DNA from: Oscarella lobularis | Taxonomy: Eukaryota; Porifera; Homoscleromorpha; Homosclerophorida; Oscarellidae | NCBI RefSeq assembly: GCF_947507565.1 | Contig: NC_089194.1 | Coordinates: 1,736,001-1,800,000 of the forward strand | Direction: 5' to 3' | DNA: 64,000 bases | Shown here: piece after piece, positions 23,439 to 44,394 of the stretch | How positions within the stretch are numbered: position 1 is the stretch's first letter | How the letters are laid out: the number at the start of each line of letters is the position of its first letter | Notes under the pieces: generated by a model | What the model was told of the DNA's origin: nothing | The model's database searches: none | Seen by the model: the letters and a program-made list of their open reading frames with translations, nothing else | Position numbers and translations under genes: made by a program

Positions 23439-24111
23439 ATGCATCAGAGTCATAGGAGGAAAAGGAGACTGTTATTGAGTGTTTCTTAGATTATAGGAGT
23501 GCCGATTTTGTTTTTTTTTGTGTTTTTGTCTTTCAAATTTTGTCTTTTTTCGTGTTCCTCCTTTTGTGTTTGCCGATGAGAAATTTTATCGATGTTCTAA
23601 TTACTAAGGATACGAGTCTGCCAGAGTCGTTGTTGAAAAGCCTGTGGTTTCTCTAAAAAATTTGTGGCCAGGCCATCTGTCCATTATGACACCTGTTCTA
23701 CCACTTCCGGACTCATCTGCGACCACAAAGGCACAAATTAAAGTGCCATTGTCCCTTCGTTCAGTGCAGAAAGGACGCGTAGGCGACAACAAAGAAATGG
23801 GCTCCAAGTCATCAAACACTGCAGTTCTTAGCTCATAGGACTGTTATTTCTGGTTCCTCTTCCGGAGTCATTACCGGAACCGCGGATACCTCAACGTCCG
23901 TTAGGTGGATCTATTTTTTGCCAGAAGGCCCGTGACATCACGAACACTTCCTTGTCCTCGCCCACGTCTCTCGTCCCAAAACGCATGCGCCTAAATCGCG
24001 GCGTACGTTTTGCGATACTTTCCCACCGAAGTCAGCCCAGTCAGCCTGTGACTGGCCGCCCGGCGATTCACCGATTCATTCATTTAGCCGCCCGGCTAAT
24101 AGACTGGAAAA
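23439..24111 (+). other. 3' UTR of EGF gene B and upstream region of RapGEF
   Basis: T-rich 3' UTR to about 23600, then non-coding sequence. Open stretches on either strand (e.g. 23604-23819 minus) show no recognisable domain or splice context. The RapGEF promoter should lie within the last few hundred bases; no TATA box is evident. Confidence 0.45.
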
Positions 24112-27100
24112 ATGGAAGCGGGATCGGACAGCAGCGGCGGCAGCAGCGACGAAGCGATATTTCACGTCCTCCAAAAGCCTCCCGATCGTCGCAAAGAATC
24201 GGATCTGGCTCGCCTTGCGAATAATCTTCGACAATACAAGGCGTTCGACAAATACGACGATGTTCAACTCCGGTACGCGTACAGTAAACTCAAAATAAGG
24301 CGGGGGGCCCTCCCAGGGACGACCCCCCGTCGGAATTTCGTTGGAGTCGCGAGGGAATGGGCAAAGTGTCCCTCCGTTTCTTTTTAACTGTGTCGCGTTC
24401 TAAGCAACCCCAAAGCGATCGCGGCATTTTTTCGTTTCCCCTCGGCCCCCTGTCGGCTAACGATCGACCGGACCCCCTCCCCGTGCCGATTAGAGTCGAA
24501 ACGAAAGTCGGAGACTCGAAATCGAATGTCTGCGACTTCGTTTTGGGGAAGGCGCGATATTCGATCGATCGATTGACGCAAGTGCTATCGCGCGGCGCGC
24601 GCGCGCGTACGCGAACGCGTTCGCGGGCGCGGGCGTCGCGCGCATTATCGCAAAGCGCCTTATCGAAATGTCGAGCGATTTTTCGCGTCCCAATCGAAGT
24701 GTTTTTACTCCGGAGGCCCGTCCGGAATGATGGATCGGCGCCGTGCTAAACGATTAAGCAAACAAGCGGTTATCGAGTGTAAATAGATTGTCTTGCACAC
24801 CGTCGCAGCGCGACAGCGAGTGTTGTCGGATACGGCGAGGGTACGAATCCCTTTTCTAGTCGATTTAGACGAGGTTCTCGACTAGCTGTAAAAATAGTCG
24901 AGCGAACGCGATCGCGCCGCGCGGATCTCTCGTTCAGTCCCGCGCGCGTTGGGCGACGTGACGCCATCTGGCAAAAGTGCGCGTTTGAAGAGGAAACGCC
25001 TAAATCGAAACGTCCGCATCCTTTTTTTCTAAATCGAAACGTCCGCATCCTTTTTTAGTCGACTAGATTAGCGTCTCGACTAGCGGTAAAAATAGTCGAG
25101 GAAACGTAATCCCACCGCGCGGACCGCGTCCTCAGATCGCGCGCGTGCCCCTCTCACAACAAAAGGCTTCAATTATAAATTATTTATCTTTCCCGTAGTT
25201 CCCTGTGCCGTTCCGTCACCTACGAATACCACCAGCCCAATAGTTACCTATTCCGTCGCGACGAACTTCTCCCCCGCTGGTACGTCGTACTTCACGGCTC
25301 CGTCATGATGAACGCCGAACTTTTCGCCGCCGGATCGACAATCGGCGCCGATCGCAACAACGAATTGCGCGCCGCCAACGATTGTCTCGTTCTCGACCCC
25401 ACCGAATTTCTCGTCATAAGCGACGAAATCGAAGAATTAGACGAGAATTTTCTCCAGAGTCTAATCGTTGAACGGCCGCCGCCGTCGAGTCCGGCACCGT
25501 CCGATTCCGGTGTATCGACGTCGATTCGAGCCTGCGATCATTCTTTGACGTCATCCGGTTACGATTCGCCGAATCGTGGCGGCGGCACCGGCGGCGGCGG
25601 CACAGGCGTCGGCACCGTGAGCGGAACGCGACCCCTCTCCTTTCGCTCATCGTCGTCATCCGAGTCGATTGATCTACGATCGTCGCCTCAAACGTCCGCA
25701 TTACGACGCGCCAAAACGACGAAAACGAAAATCCGAGCGGCGGCGACGACGACAAAAGCGGATTCTCAAAAAGGTCGTCGTCGTTCGGAGGCGGACGTCG
25801 CCGCCCAGTCGGGTCATCGCCGCGGCGGCGCGCCGAAGATGAGCGGCTTGGGTATGCTGCAAGAAGAGATGCAGCATCTGATTGATCGCATGGGCGAGAA
25901 ATCGCACGCGGGAGTGATCATGACTCCCCGGCGCGATACGCGTTCGGGTGCATCGGGAAATCTCGGCGCGTCGGCGCGCGTCCTTCCGACGGAACCGCCC
26001 CGTTTGCTTTTCTCCTCCTCCGCCAGTGTTGACATAGACGATTTACCGGAAACGTGCGTGGATTCCGACGACGACGACACGCTGATCGGCGAGAGCGTGA
26101 CGACGTCGTCGTCGCGCGACTCCCTAAGCGACATCCAAGATCCCGTCTACGAATCCATGGAGAAAATGCCGTCGGATCGAACGGAGAACGACATCGATTT
26201 AATGCACGATTATTTGCAATATTTACCGGCATTTTCCGGTCACACGGAAACGATTCGACGTCAACTGTGCGCGAAGATTTGCCTACACAAGTTTCTCCAC
26301 GGAATGGAAGTCGTTCCGAACGGACGAGAACTCTCCTCCTGGTACGTCATCCTATACGGGCAATTGGATCTAATGAATCACGGAAAGAACGCGAAAACGC
26401 TCTTCTCCGGCGAATCGTTCGGCATAACGGCGGAAGCGTCGAAGAGCATTCACCAGGGTTCCCTCGTCGTCAAATCGGATCACTGTAAAATTCTCGAAGT
26501 GAAAGGCGAAGATTTCAAGGAGATTCTTCACAGCGGTGAACAAAATATTCGAACGGTGACCGAAGACGGAAAACCCGTTCTCGTTCAAGAACAACGCGGC
26601 GCCGGCGATCGGGTTGGTTACGTCATCATCCGGGGTACTCAAAAACGATTGCTCGATCAGCTCGTCGAAGCGAATCCCGCGGATCCGAATTACGCGGAAG
26701 ATTTTCTTCTGTGTCATCGGACTTTTATCGAGGGTTTGCGCGTTGCTAGGCAACTGTTGGAGGCGTTTGAGGACGCGGAACAGCGTCCGCACGTAACGCG
26801 CGTTATGTTGCTATGGGTGAATAATCATTTTGGCGATTTTGACGGCGTTTCGGATATGATGGATTGCTTGGAGAAATTTCGCGAGAAATTGGAGGAGGAG
26901 AGGATGGGAGAGCATTTGCGCATGCTCGACGTTGCCGTGACGACAAAATCAAAAATCCGCGACGTCGTTCTCAAACGCGATGACGTCACAGCCCAATTGG
27001 GAATGACGATAATCGGACGAAACGATCACGTGTACGTGAGTCACGTGGAAAAGGAGACGATTTCGGAAAAGGCGAAAATTCGAATCGGCGACGAAATTAT

Positions 27101-29156
27101 TTCCGTGAATGACGTCGCGACGACAGACGCGACGTTCGAGCGAGTGGAACGCGCGCTAAGCGACGGAAAGAAATTTCGAATTCAAGTGAAATACGCGGGA
27201 TCGAACAAAGTCCTTCAAACCCATCCCTCCTTCACGTACAGCGACGATGACGACGGTTCCGCGTCGCCGTCGCCTCACTTCTATCCGCCCCCGCCAAGAT
27301 CCGGGTCCTTTTTACTCCCAATGACGTCGAAACAGCACGAAAAGGGCGGGAAGTCGCGCACGCTAAGCGGACTCATAGGCAAATTGACGGGACGCGCGCG
27401 CAAGCCCAAAAGTCGTCCCGCTATCAGTTCAGTCATTTTTACCGGCAGTGTTGGCGGCGGTCAACTGACTCCGCCTCCGTTTCATCACAACAGTCGCGAG
27501 CAAACCCCGGATAGTGAATCCCTAAGTCCGACGACGTTGAGCGACGACTTGAAATTCTCGTTCGGACCCGTTCATCAAAGTACGAGCATGCCGTCGATTC
27601 CCCTCTCGCCGCCGCCTCAACTCAGTTCAAACATCGATCACGTGATTAAAATATTTCACGGCGGAAGCGGCACGAGCGACGGAGGGGGAAACGCGCACTC
27701 GTGCTACATTCCGATATCCAATCAGACGACGGCGGGAAATCTCGTCGCCTTGGCCATACGGGAGTTCTCCCAATCGGAGTCCGCGTGCGATTATTCCCTA
27801 TGTCAGATCACCACGGATTCGAAAACGCGTTCCCTTCAGCAGAAACGTTTGCCCGATACGTTGAATCGTCTTCCCGAGCGTCTGGGACTCCATTCGCGCT
27901 ACTACATCAAACCGCACAACATGACGGGAACTCTCGTTCACGAGGACGTCGTCGACGACATCCTGCGCGACGGCGCAATCCACGTCGCCAATCTCGATCT
28001 CGACGAACTCGTTCGTCATCTGACCGTGACGGATTTCGTCACGTTTCGGCAAATTCAACACGAAGAGTACATCCGGGATTTATTCGGTTGTCATAGCAAT
28101 GAAGAAACGTCGACGGCGACGTCGACGCGTCATTTGGCGAAATTCGCCGACATTGTGAATCGGGAAATGTTTTGGGTCGTCACGGAAGTGTGCCGGGAAA
28201 CGCGCGAGCGAAAGCGCGTCAAGATCATCAAGCGTTTCGTCAAAATCGCCGGCCTGTGTCGTCGCGCGCGCAATTTCAACACGATGTTCGCCGTCGTGAG
28301 CGGTCTCGGTCATCGATGCGTCGAGCGTCTTCGAACGACGTGGGATCGCGTTCCGTCGAAGTACGTACGCGCCTTCGAGTCCATGCAACGTCTCATGGAT
28401 CCCACGCGAAATATGAGCACCTATCGTACGGTAATCAACGAGGAGAGTCGTCGCGGTCCCGTCATTCCCTTTTTTCCCGTCGTTAAAAAAGATCTCATGG
28501 TTCTCTACTTAACCAATGAGTCCAAGGTAAACGGGTTGATTAATTTCGAGAAGTTGCGTAAGCTCAGCAAGGAGATACGCAATGTCGGGCGATTCGCTTC
28601 GAAATCGTACGATCCCAATCACGTTTTCGGCGTCGAAACGTCGGCGGCGTCCGGCGGCGAACTTCTCCTCAATCCCATGACGGGGACGTTGAAGAAGCGA
28701 AGCGGCGCGGGCGGCGCGAATTCGATTATCAAAAAGATGTACGAGATGAAATTGATGGAGAAAAAAGTTCGCGAATACGTCGCCAATTTGCCGGTTATAG
28801 AAGACGAGACGATGTTAGAGGTTTTGTCCGTTGCTAGGGAACCGCCGCCGGGTAGCGGCGGCGGCGGCGGCGGCGGCGGGGCGGGCGGCTCGAACGGGCG
28901 CGCTTCGCCGCAAACGCGCGCTATGTCCGTCGGTTCGAAAGTGGGCTTAGTTAGGCGAAATAGCTCTTCTTCTTCTCTTACGCGTCGACTGAGCGTGCAG
29001 GAGGGAGCGTCGTCGGCGTCGGCGCCGAGTCCGGTTAAGAAACGGTTTCTCGGCGGGTCGCCGTCCAATAAGAAGAGACGCGGATCGGTGTCGTCGAGGC
29101 AGTCGTTGTCGTGCAACAGTTCGCCTTTGATAAAGGCGAAGAGTATGAATCACTGA
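24112..29156 (+). CDS. RAPGEF2: RapGEF2/6 (PDZ-GEF) family Rap guanine nucleotide exchange factor
   Basis: Activates Rap GTPases at the membrane by GDP/GTP exchange. Two exons, 24112-24272 and 25199-29156, join in frame to 1372 aa. Domain order is that of PDZ-GEFs: first cyclic-nucleotide-binding-like domain across the junction (RSVTYEYHQPNSYLFRRDEL, WYVVLHGSV), second at about 380-510 (LQYLPAFSGHTETIRRQLCA), Ras-GEF N motif 528-628 (FLLCHRTF, LLWVNNHFGDF), PDZ 641-725 (LGMTIIGRNDHVYVSHVE, IRIGDEIISVND), Ras-association 865-948, catalytic CDC25 domain 983-1195 (TVTDFVTFRQI, FVKIAGLCRRARNFNTMFAV, LRTTWDRVPSKY). Low-complexity Ser and poly-Gly linkers surround these. The coding region is almost intronless and GC-rich, unlike the multi-exon vertebrate genes. 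The symbol denotes the 2/6 family, not a proven orthologue. Confidence 0.93.
24273..25198 (+). repeat. 926-nt RapGEF intron with CpG-rich tract and a ~100-bp direct duplication
   Basis: Unusually long for this genome. It holds an alternating CG tract near 24590-24650 (GCGCGCGCGCGTACGCGAAC) and two diverged copies of a ~100-bp segment (about 24852-24955 and 25048-25145). Each copy has CTCGACTAG and AAAAATAGTCGAG and a GC-rich end (CCGCGCGGA). AATCGAAACGTCCGCATCCT also occurs twice near 25001-25052. Confidence 0.6.
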
Positions 29157-29346
29157 AGAATATATATATGGTAGTGTTATTATTAGAAGAAATTATTGGC
29201 TGGGATTAATTCATTGACTATTTTGGACTTATGATTGTTTACGTAGTTGTTTGAAGTATTTGTAGTGAGAACCAGTTAGATTTTGAATAATAAATTGCGT
29301 AGGTCACGCTAATGAACCAATTTGCGAGGTTTAGCTTTTTTCGATG

Positions 29347-29423
29347 CCCGTATGTCCGGGTAGGGTAAACGGCTTTTGCAGGAAAACGAAGGAAAAACCG
29401 ATTACCCTACCCGGACATACGGG
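29347..29423. repeat. Perfect 22-bp inverted repeat (hairpin/foldback)
   Basis: Arms 29347-29368 (CCCGTATGTCCGGGTAGGG...) and 29402-29423 (...CCCTACCCGGACATACGGG) are exact reverse complements, separated by 33 nt whose ends (ACGG/CCGA) can extend the stem. It lies in the 385-bp gap between the 3' ends of the RapGEF (+) and CUB-EGF (-) genes. It could be a foldback element, a small hairpin RNA precursor or a recombination remnant. Confidence 0.8.
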
Positions 29424-29541
29424 ACACAGTCACGTTGATCCAAAGACAGTAGAATATAATTCCTCACAGACGACGAAAGACAAGACAAAAAAACAAAGAA
29501 TTCAAACATCTACAATGTCAACTTGAAAGGTCGCTTTGACT

Positions 29542-36393
<6,852 letters not shown>

Positions 36394-36490
36394 TGTTTTC
36401 CCAAGAAACGGAGACGCACAACGTAAAACCGGATGAGAAAACGCCCGGATCGGGATTACCATATATGGAGCGTCATTGTTCTCTCTCATC

Positions 36491-38203
36491 TCATGCACTT
36501 GCTATTGCGCAACATGCGAATCGTTCTCGCGGACTATTCATGCGCGAAACTTTCGTCCACGAACTGTCGGCGTCGACGTCGTTGATATCTACGGCTTCGA
36601 CGTCGCAATTTCCAGCGCCGCCAAATAGAAAAACGCGCCCGTCCCACGCGACTGCGCTTGCGCGACTTCGAGGCGAAAGAAGATGTTTCAACGGAAACCA
36701 CGCCCACAAACAAACGTCAAAATATTCAACGGACGAAAAATGACGACGCCCTTCCGTACCCCCAGCCACAATTATTCGATTTTCAGCGTGGCAAATTGCA
36801 GCTAAGGATCGGCGTGACGTCATCGCGGGAATAGGTTCCCAAGTGTCTGTAAGAGGGCTATAGCGTTCGCATGATTTCAAGTCCTGTATGCCGTCATAGC
36901 CGCCTATGACGTAGACCCAATTATTCACGGAAACGCATCCGTGCATGCTTCTAGCCGTTGCCATGGCAGAGAAATCGGACCACTGTTTAGATTCCGCGGA
37001 GAATTTTTCGCCCGTTGCTAGGCATTGGGTTCTACCGTCATAGCCACCGGTTACGTATATAAAAGAGCTGATGATAGCGCACGCTACGCTACTGCGTGAG
37101 ATTTTCATAGGGGGCCCCATTTCCCACGTGTCAGTTATAGGGTCATAAATTTCAATACTGTTTAATGCCTTATTTCCGTCTGAGCCTCCGATGACGTATA
37201 TATTGTTATTAGTGGTGACGGCAACTGTGCAGCCGCGTCGTGGCGTTTCCATGGGAATGCTTGATCTCCACGTGTTTGTAATCGGATTAAATAATTCAAT
37301 AGTATTAGTGGGATTTCTTTCTATGATTCCGCCTATGACGTAGATGACGTCGCAACCGGAAACGGAATTTCGCGGTCTGAGATGATTGTTATCAACCACT
37401 TTACGAGATAAACGAAAATCTTTTACGTCTTGAATGATTTCTTGACAGTCGTCCCTCGTGGATATCAATTTATTCACGAGGACATTCTCCACGAGAAACG
37501 ACCAGGGCAATTGACATAAACGAATTGCTTTCAAAAGCATTTTTAGCGCGGAACTCCGCGTTATGACGTCACGCTGGACCCACTTTAGCGCAGCGTTAAA
37601 AACCGTTTCTTCACTATTCGCATTGAGACGATCGTCTTTTATTAATCTGATGACGTCAGCGATATCGACACAGAGAAATTCGTCCTCTCGGACAACTCCT
37701 TCGAAATTATTCAGCGCATGTAGCCACGAAATTTTTTTCAAATGCGAGCAATTGTGTCGAGAAGCGAGACGATGAATTCCAAAGCAATTCGAATCGGCGA
37801 TATTCTCCTCCAAGTAGAAAACGCACTTTTCGACGACGTCGTCGAATTGCAAGTACGCGGCCGCTTCGAATACGTCCTCTACGTTCGCGTGCGTAAGCTC
37901 GATGCGCGATGTATACGCGTGTTCGACGAGGAGCTCTACCGCGTGACCGGCCACGTGTTCGAGTGCGATCTCGCTTCTAGCGCTCTCCGCCATGGTCCCC
38001 GTGAACATAGCTTCGAAGTAGGGACTTACGCAGGCTAGAACGAGCTTGTGCGCGGCGATTCGACGAGATTCGACGAGGATGTGGATGTCGACGAGTCGAC
38101 GCGACGCTCGAAAGCGCTCCATTTGGCGTACGATCGACGCGGCGTGCTTCGTTGGCTTTTCCGAAGACTTTGAGCGTTTTTTCGGCGGCTCCGCGACGCT
38201 CAT
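36491..38203 (-). CDS. BTB-BACK-Kelch (KLHL-type) protein, intronless
   Basis: 570 aa in a single exon. BTB domain about 25-135 (VDIHILVESRRIAAHKLVLA, YFEAMFTGTM), BACK about 140-250 (RLASRHNCSHL, WVQRDVITR, LLKAIRLCQLP), then six Kelch repeats from about 290 (IYVIGGI, IYVIGGSDG, IYVTGGYDG, VYVIGGYDG, IIVAGGTEG, VFLFGGAG). Proteins of this design are substrate adaptors of CUL3 ubiquitin ligases; the substrate cannot be told from sequence. It lies 98 bp beyond the CUB-EGF start and 117 bp before the RPN1 stop, all on the minus strand. Lack of introns among multi-exon neighbours suggests retroposition or intron loss. Confidence 0.93.
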   Translation of the reverse strand: MSVAEPPKKRSKSSEKPTKHAASIVRQMERFRASRRLVDIHILVESRRIAAHKLVLACVSPYFEAMFTGTMAESARSEIALEHVAGHAVELLVEHAYTSRIELTHANVEDVFEAAAYLQFDDVVEKCVFYLEENIADSNCFGIHRLASRHNCSHLKKISWLHALNNFEGVVREDEFLCVDIADVIRLIKDDRLNANSEETVFNAALKWVQRDVITRSSALKMLLKAIRLCQLPWSFLVENVLVNKLISTRDDCQEIIQDVKDFRLSRKVVDNNHLRPRNSVSGCDVIYVIGGIIERNPTNTIELFNPITNTWRSSIPMETPRRGCTVAVTTNNNIYVIGGSDGNKALNSIEIYDPITDTWEMGPPMKISRSSVACAIISSFIYVTGGYDGRTQCLATGEKFSAESKQWSDFSAMATARSMHGCVSVNNWVYVIGGYDGIQDLKSCERYSPLTDTWEPIPAMTSRRSLAAICHAENRIIVAGGTEGRRHFSSVEYFDVCLWAWFPLKHLLSPRSRASAVAWDGRVFLFGGAGNCDVEAVDINDVDADSSWTKVSRMNSPRERFACCAIASA

Positions 38204-38319
38204 AGTCGCGAGGAAAGTGCGACGAAGTGTAAGCGCGTTACGACACCTTTACATCACATGAACATCCTTTCGAAGTACCCGGAAACTCTCGTGGTAACCA
38301 CTCATGCACACACTCAGTC

Positions 38320-40420
38320 TCACAAGGAGTCCAAAATTCCTTGCATTTCGACGAGAAGTTCTTCTCTTTTCTCCGTGTTATGAGCTCCGCCTCCCTTTCC
38401 CGCGCTATCCTTCAAGTAACTCACATACTCCTTCTCCATGCGCTCGAGTTTAGAAACCTGTATATAAAAAAATTCAAATTTTTTTCTCGAGTACACTTAT
38501 CGTTTAATTAACCTTTTCATGGGCTTCCGGGTCACCAGCCACGTCATTCTTGAGTCTCCCCAGCTCAGCAATCATGTCCTTGATGGCTGTATCCAAGGGT
38601 TTCTTGGCTGACTGAAACGCACTGGTATCCTTTGAGGTTTTGTGCGCGTGTATGACATCATTGTATTGCGCGTAGACGTCGTGGAGTTGACGACAGAGCG
38701 AATCGACCATTTCCTTGCCTCCAGACGCCTTGAGTCTAGCCTCATGAGCAGAATCCTATATAAAAAAAGTAAATACATTTATGTACTGTAAGAAAAATGT
38801 GACTGAGGCTACTTTGACTATGGAAAAATCTATCCTAGTCACTACGATGACGGAGAGGAAGACAAGGAAGAAAGCGGCGACGACTAGAAACGGTTCTTGG
38901 AGCATGTAGATCCCAGAGAATTCATATTCAAGCTGAAAGACATAAGCCATATGAAAGTTCCAGTATAAAAAATATGAATACATACCTCAAAATCTTGTAT
39001 ATGTTGTTCTACGAGATTCTTAGCTGTTGCTATGACGACGGGTCTTCCGCACGTGTCCAAGTAAGTGCGATGAATTTCCCGCGGTTTCTCAGAAACGGAA
39101 AAGGGAGCAGACAATTTGATTTTTCTAATAAGAGAGAAAAAAATTAATTTTCCTAATTTTCAATAATTTAAATTCTCCTACGTGGCTCCTTCGGGCAGAA
39201 TAATCTTCAAAAGCACATCTTCGACCACTTGATCATCATACACGTGATCAACAAATCTCATTTTCAATTTATAACGAGATCCCTGATGAAACAAGTATTC
39301 GTGACTGGGCAAATTGTAGCCAATGTAATAGTTGGTCTGCCATCCGCCAAACAAGGGAAACCGGGGCCGAATCTCCAGCTCCACAGCCTCGTCCAAAGAC
39401 AACATATTACTAGTAGAAATATTTCCAATTTCATCTCTATAATAGACGTCCATAGCGGCGGAAGGCAAGAGAGTTTTGAAGGAACGAATTGATGATAAGC
39501 CACTCCCGGATGGATTCCTTTGGTAGTCATAGCGACTGAACGAACCCTTGAGCTTTGCTCCATTATGTTTCATGAAGTAGGTTTCCTCTACGGCGACGTT
39601 GCCCCAGTGAGAGACTTCAATAACGCGCGTTAGACTCGTCACAACCAAGAACGGGCCATTGTTCTCATAGTGAACAGTCATTTTATCGAAGGAATAGGGC
39701 TCTTGATCTTCGTAGGGCCCGTACGTGATGACGCTTTCGCTCAATTGCGTTGGCTTCAGTTGGGAGTGAGATATGACGTTGGACGACGACAATTTGACGG
39801 TCGTCGTCTGGGTAACGACCTTGTAGGGAATGGAGATGTAGTGATTGGAGCGATAGCGTATCAATTGCTTTTCCGCCTGGGAAATTTGCGACGGGTACGG
39901 TTCGAGGATATTCGTAAAAACGGTTTCCACGGTGACGACGATCGATCCGGATGGAGAGAGGGGCGTGGGGAGGGTCACTTTGAAAAGTTGACCTTTTCTA
40001 TATATATGAGAATTACGAAATTAATAAATAATTCGCGATTTTACGGTGTTTTCTACTTCGCGTCTTCTTTTCCGGCTGCCGTAACTTGAAGTTTCACTTC
40101 GGTATCGTCCGATTTTTCCAGCTGGAGTGCGTAGATGAGATCGCTTTCGAATGTGCGTTCGAAATTCTTACCGTTGCACCGATGAAGGAGAGGTGTTTGG
40201 CGTGCGACGCGTCCACTGCGTAGTGGACGTGTTGAAGCGCTGCGCTGCCGCTATTTTCCAGGGTCGTTGTCGTGTTAATTTTGAGAACGTGAGTTGTCAA
40301 GTCGATGAGCCGGGTTGCCTTGCTCACGACGACGTTTTCGCTGATTCCGTCGTTGGCGCCGGAGCAGAAGGCAATGGTGAGTGCAACGAGTGCAGCTAGA
40401 ATACCGCGGAACCGCCGCAT
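38320..40420 (-). CDS. RPN1: Ribophorin I, oligosaccharyltransferase subunit
   Basis: Subunit of the ER complex that N-glycosylates nascent proteins. Seven exons: 40172-40420, 40057-40121, 39182-39997, 38986-39124, 38813-38932, 38513-38755, 38320-38457 (589 aa, close to the ~607 aa of vertebrates). Signal peptide [18 protein letters not shown]. Highly conserved luminal blocks: [79 protein letters not shown]. The membrane span [17 protein letters not shown] precedes a lysine-rich cytosolic coiled tail. The first intron is exactly 50 nt (40122-40171); ignoring it gives an apparent frameshift. Confidence 0.96.
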
Positions 40421-40547
40421 TTCTCGATCCGAACTGATTGAGCTGGGGGGAGAGAAACGGCTACGTGGACAACCGCATGCGCAAGCGGGTTGTGTTGAAG
40501 AATCACGTGCCTCGACCTCCCCTATGACATCACGCTGATTTTTTGTC

Positions 40548-44275
<3,728 letters not shown>

Positions 44276-44394
44276 CAATGTGTTACAATGTATGATCTAT
44301 TGAGAATAAAGATTCTGTTCATCTTAAGTCGGATCTCTCTTATTTAATTAAGTTAAAAGTGAATCTGAGCAACCTTCTCATCTATAAAAAAAAT

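Noticed and set aside
36491-38203. KLHL as a recent processed pseudogene
   Set aside because: The frame is intact over 570 codons with all BTB, BACK and Kelch features, so it is treated as a functional intronless gene; no poly-A tract or target duplication was evident.
40094-40180. Apparent frameshift in ribophorin I
   Set aside because: A canonical 50-nt intron (40122-40171) restores the conserved frame, and the sum of all exons is a multiple of three.
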